Positions 16,696-25,218 are shown, numbered from the stretch's first letter. The stretch is 64,000 nt of DNA from Variovorax flavidus (GCF_030317145.1 NZ_JASZYE010000014.1:1-64000), one strand, 5' to 3'. Made by a program: numbers and translations. The notes: generated by a model not told the origin, from the letters alone.

Positions 16696-18740
16696 TGCCC
16701 GACCGGAGCGCTGTTTCCGGGTTCGACGATGGCGCGGTTTTTCGCTCGCTCTTCCTTGCCTATCCCGACGCCCTTCTCGTGGTCGACCTGCAAGGCGTGA
16801 TCGGCCTGGCCAATCCCGCTGCGCTGGAACTGCTCGGCTACCCCAAGCACGAACTGATCGGCCTCTCGGTGGATGAACTGGTGCCGGACGTCATCCGGCC
16901 GCGCCATGCTGCCTACCGCCATGCGTATGCAGCCCACCCGAGGACGCGGCCCATGGGCACCCAGATGGACCTGGTGGCCAAGCGGCGCGACGGCAGCGAG
17001 GTGATGGTGGAGATCGCGCTGAGCCCGCTGCAGGACCATGGCTTGCCCTACGTCGTGGCCGCAATCCGGAACGTGGGTGCCTATCCGCGCGTGAAGCAGG
17101 CTCTTCAGCGCGCCCGCTACGCCGAGTACCTTGCACAGTTCGGCCGCCACGCGGTGGACGCGCGTGACTCGAAGAAACTGCTCGATCTCGTTCCGAAGAT
17201 CGCGGCCGAAGCCCTGCAAGTCGAGTTGGCGAAGATCCTGTTGCTTGAGCCGAGTGGCACGGACTTCCGCATCGTCGCTGGCGTGGGTCTCTTGCCCGAG
17301 GAAGCGATCGGTAGCGGGCTCCCCAACGAGCCGGGGTCGCCTTCCGGCCACGTGGTAGCCCACGGCACGCCGGTGCTCATAGCCGACTATGCGCAGGAGC
17401 AGCGTTTTCGCATTCCACCTCACTACATCAAGGCGGGCATGGTGTGCGAACTCTCGGTGCCGCTGTTGGACCGGGGCCGCACCATCGGTACGCTCGCGGT
17501 CCGCTCGCGGACATCCCAGCGGTTCGGGGATGAAGAAGTCCGCTTCCTGGAGTCGCTATCGAGCATGCTCGCGACCGTGCTGCAACGCGATAGCAGCGAA
17601 GACGCGCTCAATCATGCCCAGCGACTCGAGAGCGTCGGACAGTTGACCGGCGGCGTTGCGCACGACTTCAACAATCTGCTCACCGTGATTTCAGGCAACC
17701 TGCAGGTGCTCGAGGACATGCCAGCCTATGCGAACGACGCGCTGGTGCAGCAAGTCGTCAGCGCTGCGACACGCGCCACCCGGCGCGGCGCGGAACTCAC
17801 CGGCAAGTTGCTCGCGTTCTCCCGGCGCCAAGTGCTCCAGCCGAGCATCGTCGACGTGGCCGCATTGCTGCATTCCCTGACAAACATGCTGCGCCGCACG
17901 TTGGACCAGCGCATCGCCATCACGCTCGATGCGCAAGAGGTGCTGTGCATGGCGGACCCGGTGCAGTTGGAATCCGCCCTGCTGAATGTGGCCATCAACG
18001 CACGAGACGCCATGCCACAGGGCGGGACGCTGTCATTCGCCTGCAGGTCGGTGACCGCCCTGTCGGCCGATCTGGACGCCCAACGAGACGATGCACGCGC
18101 GGAAGCATTCGTGTCGATCGCCATCTCGGACACAGGGGGCGGGATGCCGGACGCCATCAGGGCGCGCGCTTTCGAGCCCTTCTTCACGACGAAGGAGACC
18201 GGCCGCGGCACGGGCCTCGGTCTCTCCACCGTCTACGGCTTCGCGAAGCAGTCGCACGGCGCCGTCAGCCTGGCGAGCACGCCCGGCGAGGGAACGACCG
18301 TCACGATCTTTCTGCCGAAGGTCGAAAGAGACACCGCCGTCGATGACGGACTTGCATCCGCAGCCGGCGAGGTGCCTGCGGGGCTGCGAGTCCTGCTGGT
18401 GGAGGACGACCCCGAGATCCGAAGCGTGGTCGGAAGCTTCCTGGCCTCGATGGCGTGCGAAGTCACCGAGTGCGCCAACGGTGAGGAGGCGATGCACACG
18501 CTGGCATCGAATCAGGACATCGACCTGTTGCTGACGGACATCCTGCTCGGTGTCGGCGCGCGCGGCACCGAGTTGGCGAATGCAGCGCATGTGCTGCGGC
18601 CAAAGCTTCCGGTCCTCCTGATGTCAGGCTATTCCGGAGAACTGTTGCATGAGTCCGAGGGTCGTGAACTGCTTCGCAAGCCCTTCACGCGCGCGGATCT
18701 CGAGCACGCCATGGCGCGGGTGACCAACGCCGCTCAGTGA
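16692..18740 (+). CDS. Hybrid sensor histidine kinase (PAS-GAF-HisKA-HATPase-receiver)
   Basis: This 682-residue protein contains a PAS domain (about 15-130, FLAYPDALLVVDLQGVIGLA), a GAF domain (about 155-300), a dimerisation domain with His324 (GGVAHDFNNLL), a HATPase domain (N-box LLNVAINARDAM, then DTGGGM and GRGTGLGLSTVYG) and a C-terminal receiver with Asp616 (LLLTDILLG). There is no membrane helix, so it senses a cytoplasmic signal. The start overlaps the regulator stop (GTG 16692 or ATG 16695). The HDFNN H-box places it in the HPK4-type group whose members often carry trailing receivers. Its 3' end overlaps the converging FNR-like gene by 7 bases. Confidence 0.9.
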   Translation: MMPDRSAVSGFDDGAVFRSLFLAYPDALLVVDLQGVIGLANPAALELLGYPKHELIGLSVDELVPDVIRPRHAAYRHAYAAHPRTRPMGTQMDLVAKRRDGSEVMVEIALSPLQDHGLPYVVAAIRNVGAYPRVKQALQRARYAEYLAQFGRHAVDARDSKKLLDLVPKIAAEALQVELAKILLLEPSGTDFRIVAGVGLLPEEAIGSGLPNEPGSPSGHVVAHGTPVLIADYAQEQRFRIPPHYIKAGMVCELSVPLLDRGRTIGTLAVRSRTSQRFGDEEVRFLESLSSMLATVLQRDSSEDALNHAQRLESVGQLTGGVAHDFNNLLTVISGNLQVLEDMPAYANDALVQQVVSAATRATRRGAELTGKLLAFSRRQVLQPSIVDVAALLHSLTNMLRRTLDQRIAITLDAQEVLCMADPVQLESALLNVAINARDAMPQGGTLSFACRSVTALSADLDAQRDDARAEAFVSIAISDTGGGMPDAIRARAFEPFFTTKETGRGTGLGLSTVYGFAKQSHGAVSLASTPGEGTTVTIFLPKVERDTAVDDGLASAAGEVPAGLRVLLVEDDPEIRSVVGSFLASMACEVTECANGEEAMHTLASNQDIDLLLTDILLGVGARGTELANAAHVLRPKLPVLLMSGYSGELLHESEGRELLRKPFTRADLEHAMARVTNAAQ

Positions 18741-19462
18741 AACGCGGCAGCCACCGGCGCTACCGTCTGTTGGATGAAGGCCGTGAGCGCATCCACCTGC
18801 GGAATGTGAATATCACGCCGCCCTTTTTCCGTGAAGCGGATCACGTCGCCTCGCGCCAGCCGCGACAGCGCCCGGCTTACCGTCTCCAGCGTCATACCCA
18901 AGTAGTTGCCGATCTCTGCACGCGTCATACGCAGCGTGATCTGGTCGGTTCGCTGGCCGCGCTGCGCCAGGGCGTCGGCCCAGTAGCGAAGGAAGCCCGC
19001 GACGCGCGCATCAGCAGGCAGCGTGCAAAGAGACAACATCGAGTCGTGATCGCGCGTCAGTTCGCGGCTCATGGCCTCGTGCAGGACGGTCAGCAGCGCC
19101 GGCGTGCGCACGGCTGCCTGGATCAGCATGTCGTACCGGATAGCCCAGACCTCACCCGTGTCCATGGCAACCGCATCACAGGCGTAGTGCGAGGTCGCAA
19201 TGCCATCGAGGCCAAGCCAGTCGCCCTTGAAGTAGAGGCCAACGACCTGCTCGCGCCCTTCGCCAGACAAGTTGACCATCTTGAAGTAGCCAGAGTTCAC
19301 GATGAAGAGTGATCCGAAGCCCTGGCCCACTTGATACACCGAGTCGCCGGCGCGCACCATTCGCCTCTGGATGGGAACGCTGTCTTGCAGCAGCTGGAGC
19401 ATGTCAGCAATGCGTCCAACGGCCGATCCCGCGCACTTCGAAAAGCTGGTCACTTCAGTCAT
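18734..19462 (-). CDS. CRP/FNR-family regulator without the Fe-S cysteine cluster
   Basis: The 242-residue protein aligns with FNR throughout: an effector domain (VRAGDSVYQVGQGFGSLFIV, GDWLGLDGIAT), a dimer helix (AQRGQRTDQITLRMTR) and a helix-turn-helix whose recognition helix reads ETVSRALSRL, keeping the E-x2-SR that reads TTGAT half-sites. FNR needs four cysteines for its oxygen-sensing cluster; here the N-terminus has only one (Cys10), so it is more like the DNR/FixK type, which sense NO or are controlled by level. ATG 19462 follows AAGGAG. It is the best local candidate to bind the boxes at 11.4-22.1 kb; no box was found at its own promoter. Confidence 0.88.
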   Translation of the reverse strand: MTEVTSFSKCAGSAVGRIADMLQLLQDSVPIQRRMVRAGDSVYQVGQGFGSLFIVNSGYFKMVNLSGEGREQVVGLYFKGDWLGLDGIATSHYACDAVAMDTGEVWAIRYDMLIQAAVRTPALLTVLHEAMSRELTRDHDSMLSLCTLPADARVAGFLRYWADALAQRGQRTDQITLRMTRAEIGNYLGMTLETVSRALSRLARGDVIRFTEKGRRDIHIPQVDALTAFIQQTVAPVAAAFH

Positions 19463-19553
19463 CACTGGCTCCTTGCGAATCGATGGACAAAGCATAGGAA
19501 CCGAGTGCAACTGAAGCGCCAATGCGACGGGGGTCCGGGGTAACAACAGGTGA

Positions 19554-20372
19554 ATGCTTTGTGTCTGGGCTGCAACGACGAGATCCGGCGACCAATTTTT
19601 GACGCCCATCAAACCCGGCGCCGGCGAAAGCCATACCGTTGCGTTTGTGAAAGCCGCCAACTCTCCGTCTCAACTCTGGTCGCCCGTCGAACTGTGCGCG
19701 GCAAACACAGCCGCCATTTTTTCAACGGCCCGCCGCCTGCGTGCGGACTCGCATGCAGGAGGAACGCACAAGGCGCTACGCGGCAGGAATCTGGCTCTGC
19801 TGCTCAGCGCTCCATCTGGACACGAAATATCGCCTCTCCAGCGCGCCGCCGAGGATCTTGGCGCTCGTGTCGCAGAGGTGCGCTTTGAAGCGGATGCCAC
19901 GACGCAACCTGACATCGGGGCTCTGGCCCGACTTCTGGGGCGCATGTACGACGCCATCGACTGCGACACCCTTCCGCGGTCCACGGTCCAGAGGATCGAA
20001 ATGGAGGCCTGTGTTCCGGTCTACGCAGGGCTCGGCCGGGACGACCACCCAGTCAGGGCGCTCGCCGATCTGCTGACGCTGTGCGAACACGGATCGAAGG
20101 ACATGTCGCGGGCGAACCTCGTTTTCATGGGCGATGTGCACACTTCGCGCAGCAGCACGTTTCTGTTGGCTGCACGGGAACTGGGGTTTTCGCTGCAGCT
20201 CACCGAGTTTGCGCAGCCGGCGTCGGACGAGTCGGCTTACGTGGTCGACGCGACGAACCCGCCCGGATGGTCGTTGTATGCGCAGGGCCGCCTCATCGAC
20301 GAAGCGCACCGTTCGCAAAACCACCGCTGCGTCATGCAGACCGTGATGCTTGACACGATCCCTCTGGCCTGA
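19554..20372 (+). CDS. Degenerate ornithine-carbamoyltransferase-like protein
   Basis: This 272-residue protein keeps the overall plan of the aspartate/ornithine carbamoyltransferase fold: LLSAPSGHEISPLQRAAEDLG in the place of the carbamoyl-phosphate site, VYAGLGRDDHPVRALADLLT in the place of the HPxQ region, LVFMGDVHTSRSSTFLLAAREL of the second domain and a C-terminal helix QNHRCVMQTVM. The catalytic motifs are missing: no STRT, HPxQ has become HPVR, and the stretch that would carry HCLP is deleted. It is also about 50 residues shorter than OTCases. It is therefore probably a pseudoenzyme or has another ligand. The start at ATG 19554 is uncertain. It is divergent from the FNR-like gene. Confidence 0.62.
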   Translation: MLCVWAATTRSGDQFLTPIKPGAGESHTVAFVKAANSPSQLWSPVELCAANTAAIFSTARRLRADSHAGGTHKALRGRNLALLLSAPSGHEISPLQRAAEDLGARVAEVRFEADATTQPDIGALARLLGRMYDAIDCDTLPRSTVQRIEMEACVPVYAGLGRDDHPVRALADLLTLCEHGSKDMSRANLVFMGDVHTSRSSTFLLAARELGFSLQLTEFAQPASDESAYVVDATNPPGWSLYAQGRLIDEAHRSQNHRCVMQTVMLDTIPLA

Positions 20373-20553
20373 GTTCGCATCCGATCGCGAGAGCGCGAAG
20401 CAGGGAAGACCATGCGTGACACACCCCAGGTCGACCATCATCTGTCACGAACACTGGGCGCTGTCTGCGCTGCACCACCCTGCTTCTCAGTGAACACCGG
20501 CGCAAGGGCACTTTGCTCGATTTCGACGCCTTGCAACCATGCTGTTCCCCGTC

Positions 20554-21906
20554 TCAGAGTTCGCAGGCTTCGAGGTAGTCGGGCACCGTAACCGGCCATC
20601 CGTGGCGCTCTTCGATCGCAAGTCGCAACGCATCGGCGGCCACCGGCTCACCGTGCGTCACGAAGACCCGTCGAGGCGCCGACAGCGCAGTCAACCAGTG
20701 CAGGAGCTGCGCGCGATCGGCATGCGCGGACAACGTGTCGAGATTGGCGACCTCGGCGCGCACGGGCACGTACTCACCATGGATCTTCACCTCCCTCGCG
20801 CCCCCCACCAGTGTCGCTCCGCGCGTGCCAACGGCCTGGAAGCCGGCGAACAGGATTGTGTTCCTTGCGTTGGACGCATAGGCCTTGATGTGATGCAGGA
20901 CGCGGCCGCCGGTGGCCATGCCGCTGGCCGACACGATGATGGAAGGGAAAGTCAATGCATTGAGCCGCTTCGATTCTTCCATCGAGTTCACGATGGTCGC
21001 TTCCCTGCTCATCGCCGCGCATTCATCGGCGCTCAGGCGATGCTCGTCAAGGTGAAGACGATAGATGCGCGTCACATCCGCGGCCATCGGGCTGTTGAGG
21101 TACACCGGCATGTCGGGAATCCGGCGGGCCTGCTTGAGCAGGTGAATGCAGTGCAGGAGGGTCTGCGCGCGCCCCACGGCAAAGGATGGGATCACCACGA
21201 CGCCCCCTCGGGCAGCCGTTCGGTTCAGGATCTCGGCCAGGGCGGCCAAGGTATCGACGTCGCGGTGAAGGCGATCCCCATAGGTCGACTCGACGACGAC
21301 GTAGTCTGCCGATTGAGCCGCTTGCGGCGGTCGCATCAGGAGATCGTCGCTGCGACCCAGATCGCCCGAGAACAGGATGCTGCCTCCCGTCCAAGCGACG
21401 CGCACGCTGGCCGCACCCAGGATGTGTCCGGCGCGCGTCAGCCGCCACGACCAGTCCCGCCACAGCGCGTGCTCCTTCTCGAATGGGACGGTCTCGAAGC
21501 GCGCCAGCGCATCGCGGGCGTCCTGTTCCGTGTACAGCGGCAATGCCGGCTTGTGCTTCGAGTGGCCGTGACGGTTGGCGAAATCGGCTTCCTCCTCTTG
21601 CAGACGCCCTGAATCGAGCAGCATCAGCTTGCAGAGCTCGCGCGTGGCGTCGGTGCAATAGACCGGCCCCTTGAAGCCGAGCTTCACGAGGCGCGGAACA
21701 AACCCGCTGTGGTCGATGTGCGCATGGGTCAGCAAGATCGCGTCGATGTCCCCAGCCTTGACCGCAAACGGTTCCCAGTTGCGCAGGCGCAGTTGCTTCA
21801 GGCCCTGGAACAAGCCACAGTCGACGAGGAGCCGGCGGCCCGCATGCTCGAGCAGGTATTTGGATCCGGTAACAGTTCCCGTGCCACCCAGAAATTGAAT
21901 ACGCAT
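20554..21906 (-). CDS. Beta-CASP metallo-beta-lactamase RNA-processing nuclease
   Basis: The 450-residue protein has the metallo-beta-lactamase zinc motif HAHIDHSG (LLTHAHIDHSGFVPRL), further zinc ligands (AGHILGAASV, FSGDLG), the beta-CASP region with SASGMATGGRVLHHIK, and a C-terminal TLSAHADRAQLLHWL and VFVTHGEP. This matches the YSH1/CPSF-like bacterial nucleases (COG1236), thought to process RNA. ATG 21906 has GAAGGAG upstream; the open frame to 22095 is noise and would swallow an FNR-type box at 21955-21968. It converges on the OTC-like gene. Confidence 0.88.
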   Translation of the reverse strand: MRIQFLGGTGTVTGSKYLLEHAGRRLLVDCGLFQGLKQLRLRNWEPFAVKAGDIDAILLTHAHIDHSGFVPRLVKLGFKGPVYCTDATRELCKLMLLDSGRLQEEEADFANRHGHSKHKPALPLYTEQDARDALARFETVPFEKEHALWRDWSWRLTRAGHILGAASVRVAWTGGSILFSGDLGRSDDLLMRPPQAAQSADYVVVESTYGDRLHRDVDTLAALAEILNRTAARGGVVVIPSFAVGRAQTLLHCIHLLKQARRIPDMPVYLNSPMAADVTRIYRLHLDEHRLSADECAAMSREATIVNSMEESKRLNALTFPSIIVSASGMATGGRVLHHIKAYASNARNTILFAGFQAVGTRGATLVGGAREVKIHGEYVPVRAEVANLDTLSAHADRAQLLHWLTALSAPRRVFVTHGEPVAADALRLAIEERHGWPVTVPDYLEACEL

Positions 21907-21954
21907 GGTCGCTCCTTCGTTCACCGAAGCTTGGCACCCGGCGGACGGATCGAC

Positions 21955-21968
21955 TTGATCCTCGTCAA
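21955..21968 (-). promoter_or_regulatory. FNR-type box upstream of the nuclease gene
   Basis: In the direction of the nuclease gene the site reads TTGACGAGGATCAA, one base off the TTGAT-N4-ATCAA palindrome. It is centred about 55 bases before the start codon. Confidence 0.65.
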
Positions 21969-22086
21969 TCGATGGGCGCTGACGGTCTGGCGCAATCTGC
22001 GCGCCGGGGCCATGCCGATCCGATCGAGCCTGAGTCCTCCGGCGTGCGGCGCATGGTCCTCGTCCACGATGACTCCGTACGGAAGC

Positions 22087-22100
22087 TTGATACATCGCAA
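22087..22100 (+). promoter_or_regulatory. FNR-type box upstream of the hemerythrin gene
   Basis: TTGATACATCGCAA, in the direction of the hemerythrin gene and centred about 117 bases before its start; same TTGAT-N4-CGCAA form as three other sites in this block. Confidence 0.6.
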
Positions 22101-22210
22101 GGCGACGTCCTCAGCAAGGGCGCACGATAGGGTCATCCCGATCGAAGTATCCGGCGGACGTTTCGGTCCAGAGTGTCCTCGGAATCTGGGCAGTTCATTG
22201 GAGATTTCAC

Positions 22211-22789
22211 ATGACCAGTCAGATTGCGCAATGGCATGCCGAGCACGGAAACTTCTCCCTGCTGCTGAGCATCCTCGACGAGCAGGTCGCCAGGTTTCGC
22301 GACGGGGAGAGTCCCGACTACAACCTCATGCTCGAAGTCGTCTCTTACTTGCGGGAGTTTGGAGATTGCTTTCACCATCCGCGCGAAGATGCGGCCTTCA
22401 AGATTCTTGCGGCGCGCGATCCTCAGATGCAAATGCCGATCAACCGCCTGCTTCAAGAGCACCGCGTCGTGGCGGCGGCCGGCGAGGAACTCATATCGCG
22501 ATTGAACCAGGTGCTCAACGATGTCCCCGTCTTGCGAACGACCGTGGAAGCGGCGGCAGCACTCTACCTGGCTTACTACCGGCACCATATTGCGACAGAG
22601 GAGAGACAGATACTTCCGCGCGCTCGCCTTTTGTTGAATCCGGAGGACTGGGATGCCGTGGCCCGAGCGGCTCCATCGCGCCAGGACCCGCTGTTCGGAA
22701 ACACGGCAACGAGACCCTACCCGAGGCTGGCCGAGTTGATGGCGGAGCGACCCTCGGTCCCAGGGCAGCAAGAATCTGTTGGAAGCTGA
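22211..22789 (+). CDS. Hemerythrin-like HHE-domain protein
   Basis: The 192-residue protein is a helical bundle with the HHE/hemerythrin metal-ligand pattern: WHAEHGNFSLLLSILDEQ near the start, FHHPREDAAF, LLQEHRVV, and YYRHHIATEERQILPRARLL. These His and Glu residues would bind a di-iron centre able to sense or store oxygen or nitric oxide. It lies downstream of an FNR-type box, which fits an oxygen-related role. Start ATG 22211 is well placed for the first His-containing helix. Confidence 0.85.
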   Translation: MTSQIAQWHAEHGNFSLLLSILDEQVARFRDGESPDYNLMLEVVSYLREFGDCFHHPREDAAFKILAARDPQMQMPINRLLQEHRVVAAAGEELISRLNQVLNDVPVLRTTVEAAAALYLAYYRHHIATEERQILPRARLLLNPEDWDAVARAAPSRQDPLFGNTATRPYPRLAELMAERPSVPGQQESVGS

Positions 22790-22898
22790 GATCGGGGCCC
22801 TGGCAGCGAGCGATCTGCAACTCAGAGCGCCTGTCATCGGTGCATCGTCAGGATGCGCGGATACTCCTGGCGAGACAGTAACTTATTGCGAGGCCGAA

Positions 22899-23525
22899 AT
22901 GCAAGGTTCGACGCCCTGGATGCCCGGTGACGATAGCGCAGAGCGCAAGCATGCGCCGGCCACTTTGCGCAATCGCGAGCCGATCGCCAAGGTGCTGCAG
23001 GAGGAACTGCCGGTCACCGGCAAGGTGCTCGAAGTGGCGAGCGGATCGGGCGAGCATTGCGCTTTCTTCGCGGAGCTGTTCCCCGGCCATGTCTGGCAGC
23101 CGACTGATCCGGACCCGAGTGCGCTCGGCTCGATCGTGAGCTGGTGCGCGGGGCTCGACAACGTCTTGCCGCCGCTCGCACTCGACGCCGCGTCGGCGGA
23201 TTGGCCGGTCGATGCCGCCGATGCAGTGCTCTGCATCAACATGGCGCACATCAGCCCGTGGGAGGCGACGCTCGGGCTGCTCGCGGGCGCGAAGCGGTTG
23301 CTGGCCAAGGGCTCGCCGCTGATACTCTATGGGCCGTGGCGCCGCGAGGGCGTGGCGACCGCGTCTTCGAATGAAGCGTTCGACGCTTCGCTCAAGGCAC
23401 GCGATCCGCGCTGGGGGCTGCGGCGGGTAAGGGATCTCGACGCAGCCGCCGACGCGCACGCTTTCGCACGCACGCGGCTGGTCGAGATGCCGGCGAACAA
23501 TTTGATGATGATCTACCGCCGCTAG
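22899..23525 (+). CDS. DUF938-family SAM-dependent methyltransferase-like protein
   Basis: This 208-residue protein has the DUF938 landmarks: HAPATLRNREPIAKVL at the front, then the SAM-binding motif VLEVASGSGEHCAFFAELFP, WQPTDPDP, ADAVLCINMAHISPWEATLG and the C-terminal ARTRLVEMPANNLMMIYRR. It has a Rossmann methyltransferase fold with unknown substrate. Start ATG 22899 has GAGG close upstream; the open frame reaching back to 22779 overlaps the hemerythrin end and is less likely. Confidence 0.85.
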   Translation: MQGSTPWMPGDDSAERKHAPATLRNREPIAKVLQEELPVTGKVLEVASGSGEHCAFFAELFPGHVWQPTDPDPSALGSIVSWCAGLDNVLPPLALDAASADWPVDAADAVLCINMAHISPWEATLGLLAGAKRLLAKGSPLILYGPWRREGVATASSNEAFDASLKARDPRWGLRRVRDLDAAADAHAFARTRLVEMPANNLMMIYRR

Positions 23526-24081
23526 CTGGCCCAACTCAGTGGCGGCAATTGGCCGACAACAGAGTCGCTGCCTCAGTCAACTGGCGGCATCCCCGATTCC
23601 TCACGAACTGTCACAAGGTCGTGGCTTCAACCTCTTGCTGCGGTCGCGGATCGACGCCTACGGATGCTTCGAGCGCTGCTCACCACCCAAGCATCGCCCT
23701 ATCAGGCGTCAAATGGGAGCACCGCCAGCGAGAAAGGTTGAATACCGCGAGTACTGGCCCTGCCAGAACACCCAAACGGCGGCGGGCCATGGTGCGAGCG
23801 CCAGCAGCTGGTTCAAGTAAAAGTGGACGAGAGGCACTTCACGCGCCAAGGAGTCGGAAGTTGCGTGCATGGAAAGTCTCCTGTTCTGAGAAGTAATGCT
23901 ACGCAAGCTCTTGGACGCTGCCTTGATGTAGCTCAAGCCAATGTCAATCTAGGGTTCGTACCGATCCCCCGTCGAATGAGGTCCATAGCCCATCGCATCT
24001 TCCCTCCTTCCGTTCAGGTTCATGCAAGGTTTATCTGGCGGTCCGCATATAAATCTCTCTTCAAGAGAACCTCCGATCCGA
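23526..24081. other. Stretch without a supported gene
   Basis: Several short frames exist on both strands but none has convincing protein character. A leftward frame 23709-23936 (75 codons) contains a hydrophobic segment (LNQLLALAPWPAAVWVFWQG) and is the best candidate for a small membrane peptide, but it was not called. A weak copy of the intergenic repeat may lie at 23535-23575. Confidence 0.4.
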
Positions 24082-24330
24082 ATGACAACCTCCTTGCGCA
24101 AGATCTCGATCACCGTAGTCGAGCCTGAGCCCGGCCGCTTCTGCTGGTTGCTGCTCGAATCGAGGGAGGACGCGAGTGTCTGGGGACCACTTGCCACCGC
24201 GGATGAGCCTTGCACCAGCTGGGGCGACGCCTTTGACGCCGGATGCGTTGCGCTCTGCAAGCTGGTGCAGGATGAAAGGGTCGGCCCGCAGGCGGTCGGC
24301 GAGAACGGGGACGCAAACCCGGAAGGCTGA
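24082..24330 (+). CDS. Small hypothetical protein
   Basis: An 82-residue protein: a beta-rich front (ISITVVEPEPGRFCWLLLES) and a helical rear (SWGDAFDAGCVALCKLVQDE). The layout, with an aromatic residue in the central strands and an Ala-rich helix at the end, resembles the small proteins at 26536-26741 and 37102-37353. ATG 24082 was chosen because the strand begins just after it. No function is known. Confidence 0.6.
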   Translation: MTTSLRKISITVVEPEPGRFCWLLLESREDASVWGPLATADEPCTSWGDAFDAGCVALCKLVQDERVGPQAVGENGDANPEG

Positions 24331-24533
24331 CCGGCCCGCCACGCCTGTGCACCATGGTCCGATCAGGCCCGTCCGCGGCGGGTTCGCGAAAAAACTCGAC
24401 CTTCTCCCTGTCCGGGACCAATCAACATCTCGATCCACCCCCTCGCCGCTAGTACTAGGTGCCGGATACGATTCGGACAGACTTCGATCTCAGGCCCCTT
24501 GCCCAGCGCTCGGAATCGCGGCACCCTGTACGC

Positions 24534-24845
24534 ATGGCGACGCCGATCTCCATCAGCATTCCACATCAACTCGGCCGCGTTGAGGCGCGTCGCCGCATCG
24601 ATGCTGGGTTCGCGAGAATCATCACACTACTGCCCGGCAGCAGCGGACCTCCCACCCAGCGCTGGGAAGGTGACCGGCTCATTTTCAGCGTCGCAGCGAT
24701 GGGGCAGACAGTCTCCGGCGTCATCCACGTGCTCGACGCCGCAGTCACTATGGAGATTGAGATGCCTGGTGTCCTGGGCGTGATCGCCCGCGGCCTCAAG
24801 GGAAAACTGCAGAAGATGGGACAGCTGCTCCTGACGAAAAAGTGA
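24534..24845 (+). CDS. Polyhydroxyalkanoic acid system family protein
   Basis: This 103-residue protein fits the PHA_gran_rgn family, found near PHA synthesis genes in proteobacteria: a front of ISISIPHQLGRVEARRRID, a middle GDRLIFSVAAMGQTVSGVIH and an end LKGKLQKMGQLLLTKK. No PHA synthase or depolymerase is adjacent, although a PHB-depolymerase-like esterase lies 13 kb away. ATG 24534 gives the usual family length; no strong ribosome-binding site is seen. Confidence 0.75.
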   Translation: MATPISISIPHQLGRVEARRRIDAGFARIITLLPGSSGPPTQRWEGDRLIFSVAAMGQTVSGVIHVLDAAVTMEIEMPGVLGVIARGLKGKLQKMGQLLLTKK

Positions 24846-25006
24846 CGCCGGTTCTGCGAAGACGCCGACGCGAGAGGCGAAGGCTAATCGGGCCCAAAAA
24901 GGCCTGCGCCGTTTTCTTTGAAGTCGGGAAAGCGAAGCGGCGCTGTGGATCGCGGTCTAGGCCTGCCGATCCCAAATGCTCATGACGCGAGGAGATCCAG
25001 CGTGCC

Positions 25007-25218
25007 ATGGTGGCTGGCTTCTCGATTCGAGCGATCGCGATGATCCTCGGGCGAGGTCCATCATCGCCAGCCGTGAGTACATGCCGAAGGGCATGGACAT
25101 CTCAAGCTTCTCGCAGCTTCAGCTTGACGCCATCGCGAGACAATTGAACGAGAGGCCGCGCAAGACGCCCGGCTTCCAAATACCCGCTGAAATGCTCAGC
25201 GAATGTGTTGCGTCGACC
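25007..25218 (+). pseudogene. Remnant of an IS30-type transposase
   Basis: Two pieces in different frames. Around 25007-25075 the sequence reads MVAGFSIRAIAMILGRGPSS, like the helix-turn-helix near the N-terminus of IS30-family transposases. From about 25075 another frame reads EYMPKGMDISSFSQLQLDAI and then ARQLNERPRKTPGFQIPAEM, the typical C-terminal end of the same family. The central catalytic part is missing, so this is an internally deleted, frameshifted fragment. No terminal inverted repeats or target duplication were recognised. Confidence 0.65.

Noticed and set aside
19474..19487. TTGCGAATCGATGG as an autoregulatory FNR box of the FNR-like gene
   Set aside because: Only one half-site fits and it lies 12 bases before the start codon, over the ribosome-binding site.
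23709..23936. 75-codon minus-strand frame with a hydrophobic segment
   Set aside because: Only one half is hydrophobic, the start has no ribosome-binding site and no family is recognised; left as uncalled.
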